NCBI GenBank assembly: GCA_036675505.1
Contig: JAKFEW010000139.1
Location: 124,001-188,000 of the forward strand
Direction: 5' to 3'
DNA length: 64,000 nucleotides
Source: JAKFEW01 sp036675505
GTDB lineage: Bacteria; Cyanobacteriota; Sericytochromatia; S15B-MN24; JAQBPE01
The notes under the pieces were generated by a model. It did not search any database and was not told the DNA's origin. It saw nothing but the letters and a program-made list of their open reading frames with translations. The translations under genes and the position numbers were made by a program. Below, one piece after another: positions 44,235 through 52,993 of the stretch. Numbering within the stretch: the first letter of the stretch is position 1; each line of letters begins with the position of its first letter.

Positions 44235-44250
44235 TAGGACGCCCGTCCTA
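44235..44250. promoter_or_regulatory. Second TetR-like operator before the small gene and thioesterase
   Basis: TAGGAC-GCCC-GTCCTA, an inverted repeat with the same 4-nt centre and a similar TTAGnAC core as the site at 43597-43614 (preceding T gives TTAGGAC). Located about 30 nt upstream of the next gene. A promoter is not clearly identifiable. Confidence 0.55.
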
Positions 44251-44280
44251 CGACCCCGCCGACCGGCGAAGGAGGAACCC

Positions 44281-44430
44281 ATGCCTCGCACCCCCAAGCC
44301 CCTCGGGCTCAGCCTCACGGAGCAGGACGTCCTCGATCAGCTGCCCGCGCTCGGCGCCTGGCTGCCGCCACTGCCCAGCTCGGGCGCCACCGTCGTCGAG
44401 ATCACGGTGAAGCAGGAGTGCCGTCCATGA
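44281..44430 (+). CDS. Small protein, 49 aa, upstream of the thioesterase
   Basis: The ATG at 44281 has AGGAGG 5 nt upstream (GAAGGAGGAACCC). The 49 residues read MPRTPKPLGLSLTEQDVLDQ then a Leu/Pro-rich PALGAWLPPLPSSGATVVEI and TVKQECRP. The 4-nt overlap with the thioesterase start (ATGA) suggests coupling. No family recognised. An upstream extension to 44194 would have no ribosome binding site and overlap tetR. Confidence 0.6.
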   Translation: MPRTPKPLGLSLTEQDVLDQLPALGAWLPPLPSSGATVVEITVKQECRP

Positions 44431-44963
44431 TGACCGTCCGCGTCCGCATCGCGGCGATGCTCGCGCGTTGGGCGCTCTTCGGCCGCCAGGCGCCGCCCGT
44501 GTCGACGGGCCGGCTGCGCCTGCGCTGCGTATGGACGGACTGCGACATCAACGGCCATATGAACAACAGCCGCTACCTGGCCCTCATGGACCTCGGGCGC
44601 TGGCATTACATGCTCGTGACCGGGCTGTATCGCTTCACGCTGGCCGAGAAGTGGGCGCCCGTCGCGGTGCGCGTGGAAATCGACTACAAGAAGAGCCTGA
44701 AGCCGGGCGACCGTTTCGAGCTCGAGACCGAGGCCACGTCGACCACGGAAAGGTCGGTCACGATCCGGCAGCGCTTCTGGCGCGACGGCGTGTTGGTCGC
44801 CGACGCGAAGGTGGTCGTGCTGTTCATGCACAAGGGCCAGGTCCAGCCGCTCGCGCCGCTCCTCGCGGCTGTGCCGACGGCCGGGCCGGTGCCTGTGCCG
44901 GCCGAATCAGCCCTCGTCGACGGCCAAGTCGACCAGCGCGAAGCTGCGCACGTCGGCGAGTAG
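44427..44963 (+). CDS. Hot-dog-fold acyl-CoA thioesterase
   Basis: 178 residues. A single 4HBT-type hot-dog domain with the catalytic DCDINGHMNNSRYLALMDLG (Asp and the H-x-N-x-x-Y turn), AEKWAPVAVRVEIDYKKSLK and ERSVTIRQRFWRDGVLVADA. It hydrolyses acyl-CoA thioesters in the cytoplasm, though closest members (THEM6-like) are poorly characterised. AGGAG lies 8 nt before the ATG, and translation is coupled to the small upstream gene. Its last 57 nt overlap the 3' end of a convergent gene. Confidence 0.83.
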   Translation: MMTVRVRIAAMLARWALFGRQAPPVSTGRLRLRCVWTDCDINGHMNNSRYLALMDLGRWHYMLVTGLYRFTLAEKWAPVAVRVEIDYKKSLKPGDRFELETEATSTTERSVTIRQRFWRDGVLVADAKVVVLFMHKGQVQPLAPLLAAVPTAGPVPVPAESALVDGQVDQREAAHVGE

Positions 44964-45347
44964 CGGCGCGTCGAGCACCTTCACGACATCCTGGGCGCTC
45001 GCCACGCGGAGCAGGCCGAGCGTCGCGAGGGCTTCCGGCTTGACCTCGAAGACGAGCCTGGGCCGCGCCTGCGCGGACAGGCCGCGGAGGTCCGCGGCCG
45101 ACAGCGCGAAGGTCGCCACGCGCGTGAGCACCTCGGCCATCTGGACGACCGCCTCGGCGCTCGGCATGAGGATGGCTTCGATGCGTGAGACGCGGCCCGT
45201 GACCTCCGCCGCGATGCGCAGCTCGCCCGGCGCCGGGCCCACCGGCGTGATCACCGGCAGCGGGTTCAGGGGCACGACATAGGTCTTGCGCCCGGTGGTG
45301 AGGTCGGTCTCGGTCAAAACTTCCACGGTCGTTTGCGACGTGATCAT
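44907..45347 (-). CDS. Unknown protein paired with the 612-aa protein
   Basis: 146 residues, beta-rich N-terminus (MITSQTTVEVLTETDLTTGR; TYVVPLNPLPVITPVG), then mostly helical, with RVATFALSAADLRGLSAQAR and an acidic end VDLAVDEG. No Cys, no signal peptide. It begins 3 nt after the stop of the upstream 612-aa gene on the same strand, so they form a two-gene operon. Its 3' end overlaps the convergent thioesterase gene by 57 nt. Not recognised; an accessory or immunity-like partner is only a guess. Confidence 0.6.
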   Translation of the reverse strand: MITSQTTVEVLTETDLTTGRKTYVVPLNPLPVITPVGPAPGELRIAAEVTGRVSRIEAILMPSAEAVVQMAEVLTRVATFALSAADLRGLSAQARPRLVFEVKPEALATLGLLRVASAQDVVKVLDAPLLADVRSFALVDLAVDEG

Positions 45348-45350
45348 GCG

Positions 45351-47189
45351 CTACTCCACCTTCGATTCCTGCTCATGGCCGAGCACCAGGCCGCCTCGCA
45401 CGCCGACCTGGGCGCCGAGCGACAGCTCCAGGCCGCCGCGCAACGCGAACTCGTCGCGGTGGGTCGCGGTGATGCCGGTCTGGCTCACGGTGTAGCGGTC
45501 GCTCGTGATCGCCGCCGACAACACGGTCTTCGCCGCGTCGGCGAGCCCGGAAGGGTCGCCCTGGCCGACCTTGGCCTTGATCTCAGCGAGCACCGAGGGC
45601 TTGACCGTGTAGTTGACGGTGATCGTGTCCGACTCGCTCATACGGGCGATCACGCCCGGATCGATCGGCCGCCCATAGACGTCCTCGACCGTGGTCTGGA
45701 GCTTCATGAAGTCTTCCTTGGTGAGCTTCTGCTGGATGTTGATCGCCTTGAGCTCGCCGCCCTTGTCCATCACGAAATCGAGCTTGCGCTGGCCTGCGAT
45801 CCGGCCGCCCGTGCCCGCATTGAGCACGCCGACCTCGCCCTGGACCGCGCCCTCGGCCGTGAACGAGAAGGTCTTCTCGCCGGTGCGGAAGTTCTTCGCG
45901 GCACCGACCCTGATCTCGCCGCCCGCGCCCACCGAGGCGTTCGCGATGTTGAGCTTGAGCTTGTCGAGGACGGCGTCCTCGCCGTGCTCCTTGGCGAGCC
46001 CCTTGGCCTTGTCCGTCAAGCCTACTTTCTCGCCCTCGGCCTTCTCGGTGCCCTTGCCCTTGAAGACGCCGACGCCGAGCGCGGCGCTCGCGTTGGCCTG
46101 GGCGTAGAGGCCGCCCTCGCCGCCGAACGACTCGAGGTGCTCGCCCAGCGTGTCCATCGAGCGCTTGTACGACTCGCCCGACATCGCCGCGAACACGGCG
46201 CCCACGCCCGGGATCGTGGCGGCGGCGCCCGTAGCGGCGGTGGCCTTCATCATCGCGCCGAGATCGCCCATGTCCTTCTCGCTGTCCGGGTTGAACTGCA
46301 GCTTGAGGGTCAGCTTGCCCGTCAGGCCCGCTTCGGCCTCGGCCTCGGCCTTCGCCTTGATGCCCGCCTCGTAGCCGCCGGCCTGCACGGTCGACTTGAA
46401 GCCGACGCTCGCGGAGTAGGCGCCGCCCACCTTGCCGTCGAGCTGCATCTCGACCTCGATGCGCGTCTCGGGCTTGCCGGTCTCCTTGTTGAGGATCGGC
46501 TGGTTGTTCGCGTCGAGCGCGGGCACGCGCTTCATCTTGAGCGTGCCGCCGCCGTCGACCTTGACGTTGGGCGCGCCGACGAGCTCCGTGGGGATCGTCG
46601 CGCCGGCCTCGATGCGGATGTCGACGGACTCGCCGAGCGCGAGGCGGTTGGTCAGCAGCGGGCCGAGCGCGCCCGCGCCCTTGTCCTGGAACTCGTTGTC
46701 GTGGCCCAGCACGCTCTTGTCGAGCGTCGGGTCGATCACCTCGTCGTAAAGCTTCTTGCCGCCGGCATGGACGCCATCGGAGAGCGAATCGATCAGGCCC
46801 TGGCCATCGGCGAGCGACTGGGCCGTCTCGCTGACGCCCGCGCCGACGACCTCAGCGCCAGTCACCACCACGTCTTTGACCGTGTTGGCGACGCTCTTGA
46901 CGCCATCCCAGGTGTCGGACGCGACGCTCTTGACGCTGCCCCAGAGGCTGCCGAAGAAGCCCTTTTTCTCTTCCTTCTTGGGTGCTTCGGGGACCTGCAC
47001 GCCCTCCAGATCGACCTTCTTCGTGGTCGGGGCGACGTCGCCTGCGCGGGCCGTCGACAGATCGCCGGTCGCGCCCGGAGCGGGCCTGCCCGCCTGTTCA
47101 GGCGCGCTGGGCGCCTGTGGCGGCGGCGGAGGCGGCGCGACGGGGCGCACGAGCGGCGCAGTGCCTAGGTTCTGGACGCGATCGGACAT
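45351..47189 (-). CDS. Unknown 612-aa protein with amphipathic N-terminal helices and long beta-rich body
   Basis: The ATG at 47187-47189 is preceded by GGAGG (ACGGAGGAACGTGC). No signal peptide. Order: Pro-rich N-terminus (RPVAPPPPPPQAPSAP), a basic/acidic linker, then residues 75-125 with repeating amphipathic units (FFGSLWGSVKSVASDTWDGV, VKSVANTVKDVVVTG) reminiscent of LEA/apolipoprotein-type helices. The rest alternates beta-strands (IEVEMQLDGKVGGAYSASVG; TVQAGGYEAGIKAKAEAEAE) with Gly/Ala turns, and ends GLVLGHEQESKVE. Such long amphipathic-strand proteins may be barrels, tubules or secreted toxins, but I recognise none. It is cotranscribed with the 146-aa gene. Confidence 0.65.
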   Translation of the reverse strand: MSDRVQNLGTAPLVRPVAPPPPPPQAPSAPEQAGRPAPGATGDLSTARAGDVAPTTKKVDLEGVQVPEAPKKEEKKGFFGSLWGSVKSVASDTWDGVKSVANTVKDVVVTGAEVVGAGVSETAQSLADGQGLIDSLSDGVHAGGKKLYDEVIDPTLDKSVLGHDNEFQDKGAGALGPLLTNRLALGESVDIRIEAGATIPTELVGAPNVKVDGGGTLKMKRVPALDANNQPILNKETGKPETRIEVEMQLDGKVGGAYSASVGFKSTVQAGGYEAGIKAKAEAEAEAGLTGKLTLKLQFNPDSEKDMGDLGAMMKATAATGAAATIPGVGAVFAAMSGESYKRSMDTLGEHLESFGGEGGLYAQANASAALGVGVFKGKGTEKAEGEKVGLTDKAKGLAKEHGEDAVLDKLKLNIANASVGAGGEIRVGAAKNFRTGEKTFSFTAEGAVQGEVGVLNAGTGGRIAGQRKLDFVMDKGGELKAINIQQKLTKEDFMKLQTTVEDVYGRPIDPGVIARMSESDTITVNYTVKPSVLAEIKAKVGQGDPSGLADAAKTVLSAAITSDRYTVSQTGITATHRDEFALRGGLELSLGAQVGVRGGLVLGHEQESKVE

Positions 47190-47335
47190 GCACGTTCCTC
47201 CGTTGTCGGTCATCGAGCGCGGGGCCGCTGCGCAGCAGCGGATGTGACCCCCTCGCCGGGGCAGTACCGATTCATATGCCCAGCGACCTGGCGGGCTGCG
47301 TCTTTTAACAGAGTTTTTACAGACTCGAATCGAAC

Positions 47336-48451
47336 CTACAACGTTCCGCGTCTTGCCTGCTCGGCCTCGATCGCCTCGAACAGGGCCTTGAAGTTGCCCT
47401 TGCCGAAGCTGTCCGAGCCCTTGCGCTGGATGATCTCGAAGAACAGCGTGGGACGGTCCGTGAGCGGCTTGGTGAAGATCTGCAGCAGGTAGCCTTTTTC
47501 GTCGCTGTCGACCAGGATGCCGAGCGGCCGGAGGCGCTCGATGTCCTCCTTGAAGTCCATGCCCGCGAGTCGCTCGACGAGCTGCGCGTAGTACGACGCC
47601 GGCGGCTCGAGGAACTCGACGCCTGCGGCCTTGAGGCGGGTCACCGTCTCGCAGATGTCCGCGGTGGTGAGCGCCAGGTGTTGGACGCCGGGGCCGCGGT
47701 AGAAGTCGATGTACTCCTCGATCTGCGAGCGCTTCTTGCCCTCGGCGGGCTCGTTGATGGGCATCTTGATGCTCTCGGTGGGGTTCGCGACCACCACCGA
47801 GCGCAGCGCCGTGTATTCGGTCGAGATGTCCTTGTCATCGAACGAGACGAACTGGTGGAAGCCGAAGATGTTCACGTAGTGATCCACCCAGGCCTGCATC
47901 TCGTTCCAGCCGACGTTGCCGACGACATGGTCGATGCGGCCGAGCCCGAACGGCGTGGGGGCGTGAGCCTCGCGCGGCTCATAGCCGGGCAGGAAGGCCC
48001 CGGCGTAGTCATCGCGGGCGATGAGCGTGTGAATCGTCTCGCCGTAAGTCTTGATCGCCGCGCGTCGCACCCGCCCGCCGGCGCCTTCGGTGGTGTACGG
48101 GGCGAGCTCGGGCTGCGCCCCGCGGGCCACCAGGGCCTGGAAGGTGGCGTCGACGTCCTTCACGCGGAAGGCCACGTCGCGCACGCCGTCGCCGTGGAGT
48201 TTCACGTGATCGGCGATCGGGCCTTCGGGGGCGAGCGCGCAGGTCAGCACCACGACCACGTCGTTCTGCCGCATCACGTAGCTCGCACGGTCCTTCACGC
48301 CGGTCTCGGGGCCGGCGTACGCGACCAGGCGGAACCCGAACGCGTGGCGGTAGTAGTAGGCCGCCTGCTTGGCGTTGCCCACCCAGAGCTCGACATAGTC
48401 GAACCCGACGAGCTCGACGGCGTTGGCGGTGTGCGAGGACGCTTCGATCAT
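47336..48451 (-). CDS. hppD: 4-hydroxyphenylpyruvate dioxygenase
   Basis: 371 residues, ATG at 48449-48451 with GGAGGG 9 nt upstream. Converts 4-hydroxyphenylpyruvate to homogentisate in tyrosine catabolism (and plastoquinone/tocopherol precursors in phototrophs). Two tandem VOC modules; Fe(II) ligands are the His in RIDHVVGNV, the His in GPGVQHLALTT, and the Glu in RPTLFFEIIQR. The C-terminal helix with DSFGKGNFKALFEAIEAEQ gates the active site. No homogentisate dioxygenase is in the window. It lies downstream of the ABC exporter pair, 55 nt away. Confidence 0.95.
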   Translation of the reverse strand: MIEASSHTANAVELVGFDYVELWVGNAKQAAYYYRHAFGFRLVAYAGPETGVKDRASYVMRQNDVVVVLTCALAPEGPIADHVKLHGDGVRDVAFRVKDVDATFQALVARGAQPELAPYTTEGAGGRVRRAAIKTYGETIHTLIARDDYAGAFLPGYEPREAHAPTPFGLGRIDHVVGNVGWNEMQAWVDHYVNIFGFHQFVSFDDKDISTEYTALRSVVVANPTESIKMPINEPAEGKKRSQIEEYIDFYRGPGVQHLALTTADICETVTRLKAAGVEFLEPPASYYAQLVERLAGMDFKEDIERLRPLGILVDSDEKGYLLQIFTKPLTDRPTLFFEIIQRKGSDSFGKGNFKALFEAIEAEQARRGTL

Positions 48452-48506
48452 GGAACCAGGACCCTCCGAAAGTTCGCTGACGGCGCCATCGGCGCCTGAA
48501 ACCATT

Positions 48507-50360
48507 CTAACCGATCGAGCGCGACGACGGGGGTTGCACAGCCGTTCCAGCTGCCTGCAGCTGCCACAGCCGTGCGTAAAGGCCGCCCCGGGCGAGCAGG
48601 GCGCCGTGGGCGCCGGCTTCCACGATCCGGCCGCGGTGCATCACGTGGATGTGGTCGGCGTCCTGGATGGTCGAAAGCCGGTGTGCGACGACCAGGGTGG
48701 TGCGATGGTGGCGGACGGCGTTCATGGCGCGCTGCAACGCTTGCTCGGTCTCGGTGTCCACGCTCGCCGTGGCCTCGTCGAGCACCAGGATGCCCGGCTG
48801 GTAGGCGAGCGTGCGCGCGAAGGCCAGCAGCTGGCGCTGGCCGGCGGAGAACGTCGCGCCGCGCTCCGCCACCGGCGCGTCCCAGCCGCCGGGCAGGCCG
48901 GCCACGAAGCCGTCAGCGCCGACCAGCCGGCCGGCCGCCTCGATCGCCGGCCGGTCGACGGTGGGATCGCCCAACGCGACGTTGTAGGCCACGTCGCCCG
49001 CGAACAGGAACACGTCCTGCATCACCGTGCCGACACGGCGACGCAGCGCGGCCTGGGGCCACTCGCGCACGTCCACGCCGTCGACCAACACGCTGCCGCG
49101 CTGGACGTCGTAGAACCGCGCGACCAGCGCCATGATGGTCGACTTGCCCGCGCCGGTGTGGCCCACGAAGGCGGTCGTCTCACCCGGCATCACCTTGAAG
49201 CTCACGTCGGCCAGCACCCAGCTGGGGTCCGCCTCGGCCGGCTCCGCGTAGGCGAACCAGACGTCGCGGAACTCGACGGCGGCCACGGGCTCCGCCGTGA
49301 TCATCACGCCGATGGCGTCCGAGGCCGGCGGATCGGTGATCGCAGGCTGGGTCGCGAGCAGCTGGAAGATCCGCTCGGCGGAGGCCAGCGCGGCCTGCAG
49401 CACGTTGTACTTCTCGGCGACGGCGTTCACGGGCTCGAAGAGCTGGCGGTTGTAGTGCGTGAAGGCGAACAGCGTGCCGAACGTGAGCGTGCCCGCGAGC
49501 GCCGCGGCACCGCCCCACCAGAGCAGGGCCGCCAGCGACACCATGCTGATGAGCTCGAGCAGCGGGCGGAACACGGAATAGATGCGCAGCTGGTGCATGC
49601 TCGCCGCGAAGTGGTCCTCGTTGATCGCGCGGAACTCCTCGGCGGTGAGCGCCTCGCGGGCGAAGATCTGGATGGCGCGCACGCCGGCGAAGTTCTCGGC
49701 GAGGGTCGCGTTGATGCGCGCGATCTTCACGCGGACGGCGCGCCAGGCCTTGCGCGCGAGGCTCTGGAAAAGCCAGGCGGCGAGCCCGACCACCGGCAAG
49801 GCCAGGAAGCTCACGAGCGCGAGACGCGCGTCCATCGCGAGCATCACGGCCATCGCGCCGCCGATCATGAAAAGGTCCTTGAAGAGGTTCACGAGCACGC
49901 TCGTGTACATCTCGTTGAGGGCCTCGACGTCGTTCGTCGCGCGCGTCACGAGGCGGCCGACGGGGTTGCGATCGAAGTAGGCGAGGTCGAGCGACTGGAG
50001 GTGGGCGAAGACGTCGTGGCGGATGCGCGCGATGATCGCCTGGCCCGTGACGCGCAGCCAGTACCCTTGCGCGTACTCCAGCCCCGAGGCCAGCAGCCCG
50101 GCCGCGAAGTAAGCGGCCACGAAAGGCAGCAAGGCGTCGAGCCCGCGGGCGGCGGGCGGCGCTGCGAGCACTTCGTCGATCGCCAGCTTGATGAGATACG
50201 GCTGGAGGAGGTGCAGACCGGTGAGCGCGAGCAACAGCGCCACGCAGCCCGCGAGTCCCGCGGCGTGCGGCCGGGCGTAGCCGAGCAAGCGGCGGATCAG
50301 GGTGCCGTCGTAGACGACGCCGAGGTCCTGTTCTTCATGAATGCCGGCGGCGTGGCTCAT
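48507..50360 (-). CDS. ABC exporter subunit with consensus ATPase site (TM288-like)
   Basis: 617 residues: type-IV exporter fold with six TM helices (about 30-330) and a C-terminal ATPase. Walker A is in TAFVGHTGAGKSTIMALVARF; the signature is ATFSAGQRQLLAFARTLA; Walker B is GILVLDEATASVDTETEQAL, with the catalytic Glu present, and the H-loop is VVAHRLSTIQDADHIHV. Paired with the other half-transporter upstream (4-nt overlap), it forms a heterodimeric multidrug/lipid exporter of the TM287/288, BmrCD type. Exported substrate unknown. The first residues MSHAAGIHEEQDLGVVYDG form an elbow helix region. Confidence 0.93.
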   Translation of the reverse strand: MSHAAGIHEEQDLGVVYDGTLIRRLLGYARPHAAGLAGCVALLLALTGLHLLQPYLIKLAIDEVLAAPPAARGLDALLPFVAAYFAAGLLASGLEYAQGYWLRVTGQAIIARIRHDVFAHLQSLDLAYFDRNPVGRLVTRATNDVEALNEMYTSVLVNLFKDLFMIGGAMAVMLAMDARLALVSFLALPVVGLAAWLFQSLARKAWRAVRVKIARINATLAENFAGVRAIQIFAREALTAEEFRAINEDHFAASMHQLRIYSVFRPLLELISMVSLAALLWWGGAAALAGTLTFGTLFAFTHYNRQLFEPVNAVAEKYNVLQAALASAERIFQLLATQPAITDPPASDAIGVMITAEPVAAVEFRDVWFAYAEPAEADPSWVLADVSFKVMPGETTAFVGHTGAGKSTIMALVARFYDVQRGSVLVDGVDVREWPQAALRRRVGTVMQDVFLFAGDVAYNVALGDPTVDRPAIEAAGRLVGADGFVAGLPGGWDAPVAERGATFSAGQRQLLAFARTLAYQPGILVLDEATASVDTETEQALQRAMNAVRHHRTTLVVAHRLSTIQDADHIHVMHRGRIVEAGAHGALLARGGLYARLWQLQAAGTAVQPPSSRSIG

Positions 50361-52120
50361 GTGCCGTAGGCCTCCACCGCCGCCTCGAGCTGCTGCTTGC
50401 GGTAGACCCGCGCATACTCGCCATCCGCGGCCACGAGCTGCGCATGGGTGCCGCGTTCCGCCACCCGCCCGCCCGCGAGGACGACGATCTCGTCACAGGC
50501 GGCGAGGGCCGCCGTCCGATGCGAGACGACGATCGTGGCCCGCCGCGCGCGCTCGGGCGCCAGGGCCTCGAGCAGGCTGGCCTCGGTCGCGGCGTCGACG
50601 GCCGACATGCAGTCGTCGAGCACGAGCACCGGCGCGTCCTTGAGCAGCGCGCGCGCGATGCCCACGCGCTGCCTTTGGCCACCCGAGAGCGTGACGCCGC
50701 GCTCGCCGATTTCGGTGGCGAGGCCGGCCGGCATGGCGGCGAGGTCCGACGTGAGCTGGGCGCGCCGGGCGGCTTCCGCGACCTCGGCGTCGCCGTGGGG
50801 GGCCGGGTCGAACGTCACGTTCTCGCCGATCGTGCGGGAGAAGAGGAAAGCTTCCTGGGGCACGTAGGCGATCGCCCGGCGGAGGCCCGCGAGCTGCAGG
50901 CCCGTGACGTCCTGGCCGTCCAGGAACACGGTGCCCACGGGCGGCTCCAGGACGCGCACGAGCAGGTTGGCGAGCGTGCTCTTGCCCGAGCCGGTGGCCC
51001 CGAACACGCCCAGCGTTCGGCCCGGTCCAACCGCGAGGGTCACGTCCTGGAGCACGGCCGGGCCGTCGGGGGCGTGGCGGAAGGTCAGCCCGCGCACGGC
51101 GAGCTCACCGCGCGGGGCGTCGAGCGGCAAGGCGTCTGGGCCGTCCACGATCGTGGGCCGCTCGTCGAGGAGCGCCTGCAGCCGTCCAACGGACGCGGTG
51201 GCTCGCTGGACGATGTTCATCGCCCAGCCGAGCGCGAGCATCGGCCATACCATCATGGCCAGGTACGAATTGAACGCGACGAACTGGCCGAGCGTGATCT
51301 CCTGGCCTAGCACCAGCAGTCCGCCGTAGCCGAGCCCGATGACGGTCGCCAGGCCCGCGAGCAGGTGGATGAGCGGGTCCCAGGCGACGTCGATCCGCGC
51401 CAGCCGCGTGAACGCGGCTCGATAGGCTTCGTTCGCCTCGTCGAACCGCGCCACCTGGTCGGCTTCGCGCGCGAAGCCCTTGACCACCCGGATCCCGGCG
51501 ATGTTCTCCTGAACCTTGTCGGACAGCGTCGAGAACGCCGCCTGGACCGTGCCGTAGCGCCGGTGGACCTGTTCGCCGAGCTTCCACGAGATCGGCGGGA
51601 GCAAGGCTAGCGGCAGCAGCGCGGCCAGGGCCAGGCGCCAGTCCACGGTCGTCACCATCACGGCGATCGTGATGGTGGCCATCGCGACGGCGTCCCAGCC
51701 AGCCATCACGCCTTCGCCGGCCGCGCCGCGCACGGCCGAGATGTCGTTGGTGGCATGGGCCATCAGATCGCCCACCTTGGTGCGGGCGAAGAACCGCGCG
51801 TCGAGCGTTTGCAGGTGGTCGTAGAGCTGCTGGCGCAGGTCCCGCTCGATCACCCGCGCCGCGCCGAAGACGAAGTGGCGCCAGGCGAAGCGCACGAGCG
51901 CGACGGCGACGGCCGCCGCCACCACGCCGGCCGCCAGCCTGGCGAGCCCGCCGTGGCTCAGCGTCCCGGCCGCGAGGCCGTCGATCACGAGGCTCACCAT
52001 GTACGGGACCGCCAGCTGGAAGACGTCCGAGCAGGCCAGGAAGAGGCAGCCGAGGGCGTAGCGTCCCTTGTGGCGTCCCAGAATGATCAGGAGCGACCGA
52101 AATTCGCGGTTCACGGGCAT
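50357..52120 (-). CDS. ABC exporter subunit with degenerate ATPase site (TM287-like)
   Basis: About 587 residues from MPVNREFRSLLIILGRHKGR; a GTG one codon earlier is also possible. Six TM helices, then an ATPase with Walker A in TLGVFGATGSGKSTLANLLVR, signature VTLSGGQRQRVGIARALLKD, and Walker B PVLVLDDCMSAVDAATEASL: the catalytic Glu is replaced by Asp, exactly the asymmetry known in TM287 and other degenerate subunits. The H-loop His is present (VVSHRTAALAACDEIV). It is translationally coupled to the downstream TM288-like subunit. Confidence 0.93.
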   Translation of the reverse strand: MPVNREFRSLLIILGRHKGRYALGCLFLACSDVFQLAVPYMVSLVIDGLAAGTLSHGGLARLAAGVVAAAVAVALVRFAWRHFVFGAARVIERDLRQQLYDHLQTLDARFFARTKVGDLMAHATNDISAVRGAAGEGVMAGWDAVAMATITIAVMVTTVDWRLALAALLPLALLPPISWKLGEQVHRRYGTVQAAFSTLSDKVQENIAGIRVVKGFAREADQVARFDEANEAYRAAFTRLARIDVAWDPLIHLLAGLATVIGLGYGGLLVLGQEITLGQFVAFNSYLAMMVWPMLALGWAMNIVQRATASVGRLQALLDERPTIVDGPDALPLDAPRGELAVRGLTFRHAPDGPAVLQDVTLAVGPGRTLGVFGATGSGKSTLANLLVRVLEPPVGTVFLDGQDVTGLQLAGLRRAIAYVPQEAFLFSRTIGENVTFDPAPHGDAEVAEAARRAQLTSDLAAMPAGLATEIGERGVTLSGGQRQRVGIARALLKDAPVLVLDDCMSAVDAATEASLLEALAPERARRATIVVSHRTAALAACDEIVVLAGGRVAERGTHAQLVAADGEYARVYRKQQLEAAVEAYGT

Positions 52121-52181
52121 CACGAGAGGGGCGGGGGCTTTCCCATCTTAACACCCGGCCGGCCCGTCCGCGGGATGGCGC

Positions 52182-52862
52182 TTACTTCAGCCATTCCTTG
52201 GGGAACGGGTCGAAGCCGCGGGGCGAGAGCGACTGCCCGGTGTTCGCATGCACCAGCACCACCGTCTGGTTCGCCACCACGCCCCAGAAGGCGAAGGGCA
52301 GCTTCGGCGGGTGCGTGAGCGTCACGACCGAGACCGGGTGCTTGTCCCAGAAGTACTTCTTGGAGAGCTTGAGCGCGTTGTGGCCGCCGACCTTGTAGGT
52401 GGACAGTGGCTGCATCACCTTGGCGGGCGCGGTCACGAGCTTGTGATCGTAGACGTAGGCCTTCTGCCACTTGTCGCGCAGGAAGCTCGCCACGACCAAC
52501 ACCTCGTTGGATGAGGGCGAGTAGAAGACGTGCGAGACCGCCGACAGCAGCTCGAACTTCGCCACGCCCCAGCCGACGAAGCGCAGCTCGGCGTCGGCGT
52601 GCCAGGCGGTGGCTCGCTCGCGGGCCTTCACTTCAGCCTTCTCGGGCGTCAGCTCGATCAGCGCGTTGTCGAGCCGCACCAGCTCGAGCTCGGCCTTGGG
52701 AGCGACCTCGGGCCGGTCGGCCTGGGTGGCCGTGGCGCCGGCGCGCTGCGCGGCGCGCACGTCGGCCGACGGGGCAGCGCCCGGCTGGGAGCAGCCGGCG
52801 GCGATGGTCAGGGCCGCGCCGGCCAACAACGCCTTCCACAAACGGGTATCGATGCGGGTCAT
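52182..52862 (-). CDS. Lipoprotein of unknown function
   Basis: 226 residues. Start MTRIDTRLWKALLAGAALTI, lipobox IAAGC (Cys near residue 24). After a 35-residue linker comes a domain of about 170 residues with aromatic-rich strands (SHVFYSPSSNEVLVVASFLR; KLPFAFWGVVANQTVVLVHA) and a C-terminal PRGFDPFPKEWLK. No family recognised. Its own strong minus-strand promoter lies upstream (52933-52961). The neighbouring phosphatase gene is divergent. Confidence 0.7.
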   Translation of the reverse strand: MTRIDTRLWKALLAGAALTIAAGCSQPGAAPSADVRAAQRAGATATQADRPEVAPKAELELVRLDNALIELTPEKAEVKARERATAWHADAELRFVGWGVAKFELLSAVSHVFYSPSSNEVLVVASFLRDKWQKAYVYDHKLVTAPAKVMQPLSTYKVGGHNALKLSKKYFWDKHPVSVVTLTHPPKLPFAFWGVVANQTVVLVHANTGQSLSPRGFDPFPKEWLK

Positions 52863-52932
52863 GCCAATCCTCCCCGGCGATCGCGACCGCCGACTCCAAC
52901 TTCCAAAATCCAAAAACGGTTAAGGTTCGGTT

Positions 52933-52961
52933 ATTATAGGGTAAACTCTATGAAGGGGCAA
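52933..52961 (-). promoter_or_regulatory. Sigma-70 promoter for the 52.2-kb lipoprotein
   Basis: On the minus strand: -35 TTGCCC (52956-52961), 17-nt spacer and a perfect -10 TATAAT (52933-52938). The predicted start site (about 52926) gives a leader of roughly 60 nt. Confidence 0.72.
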
Positions 52962-52993
52962 GCGTTTCAACTGCAACCCCGCGGGAGGAATCT

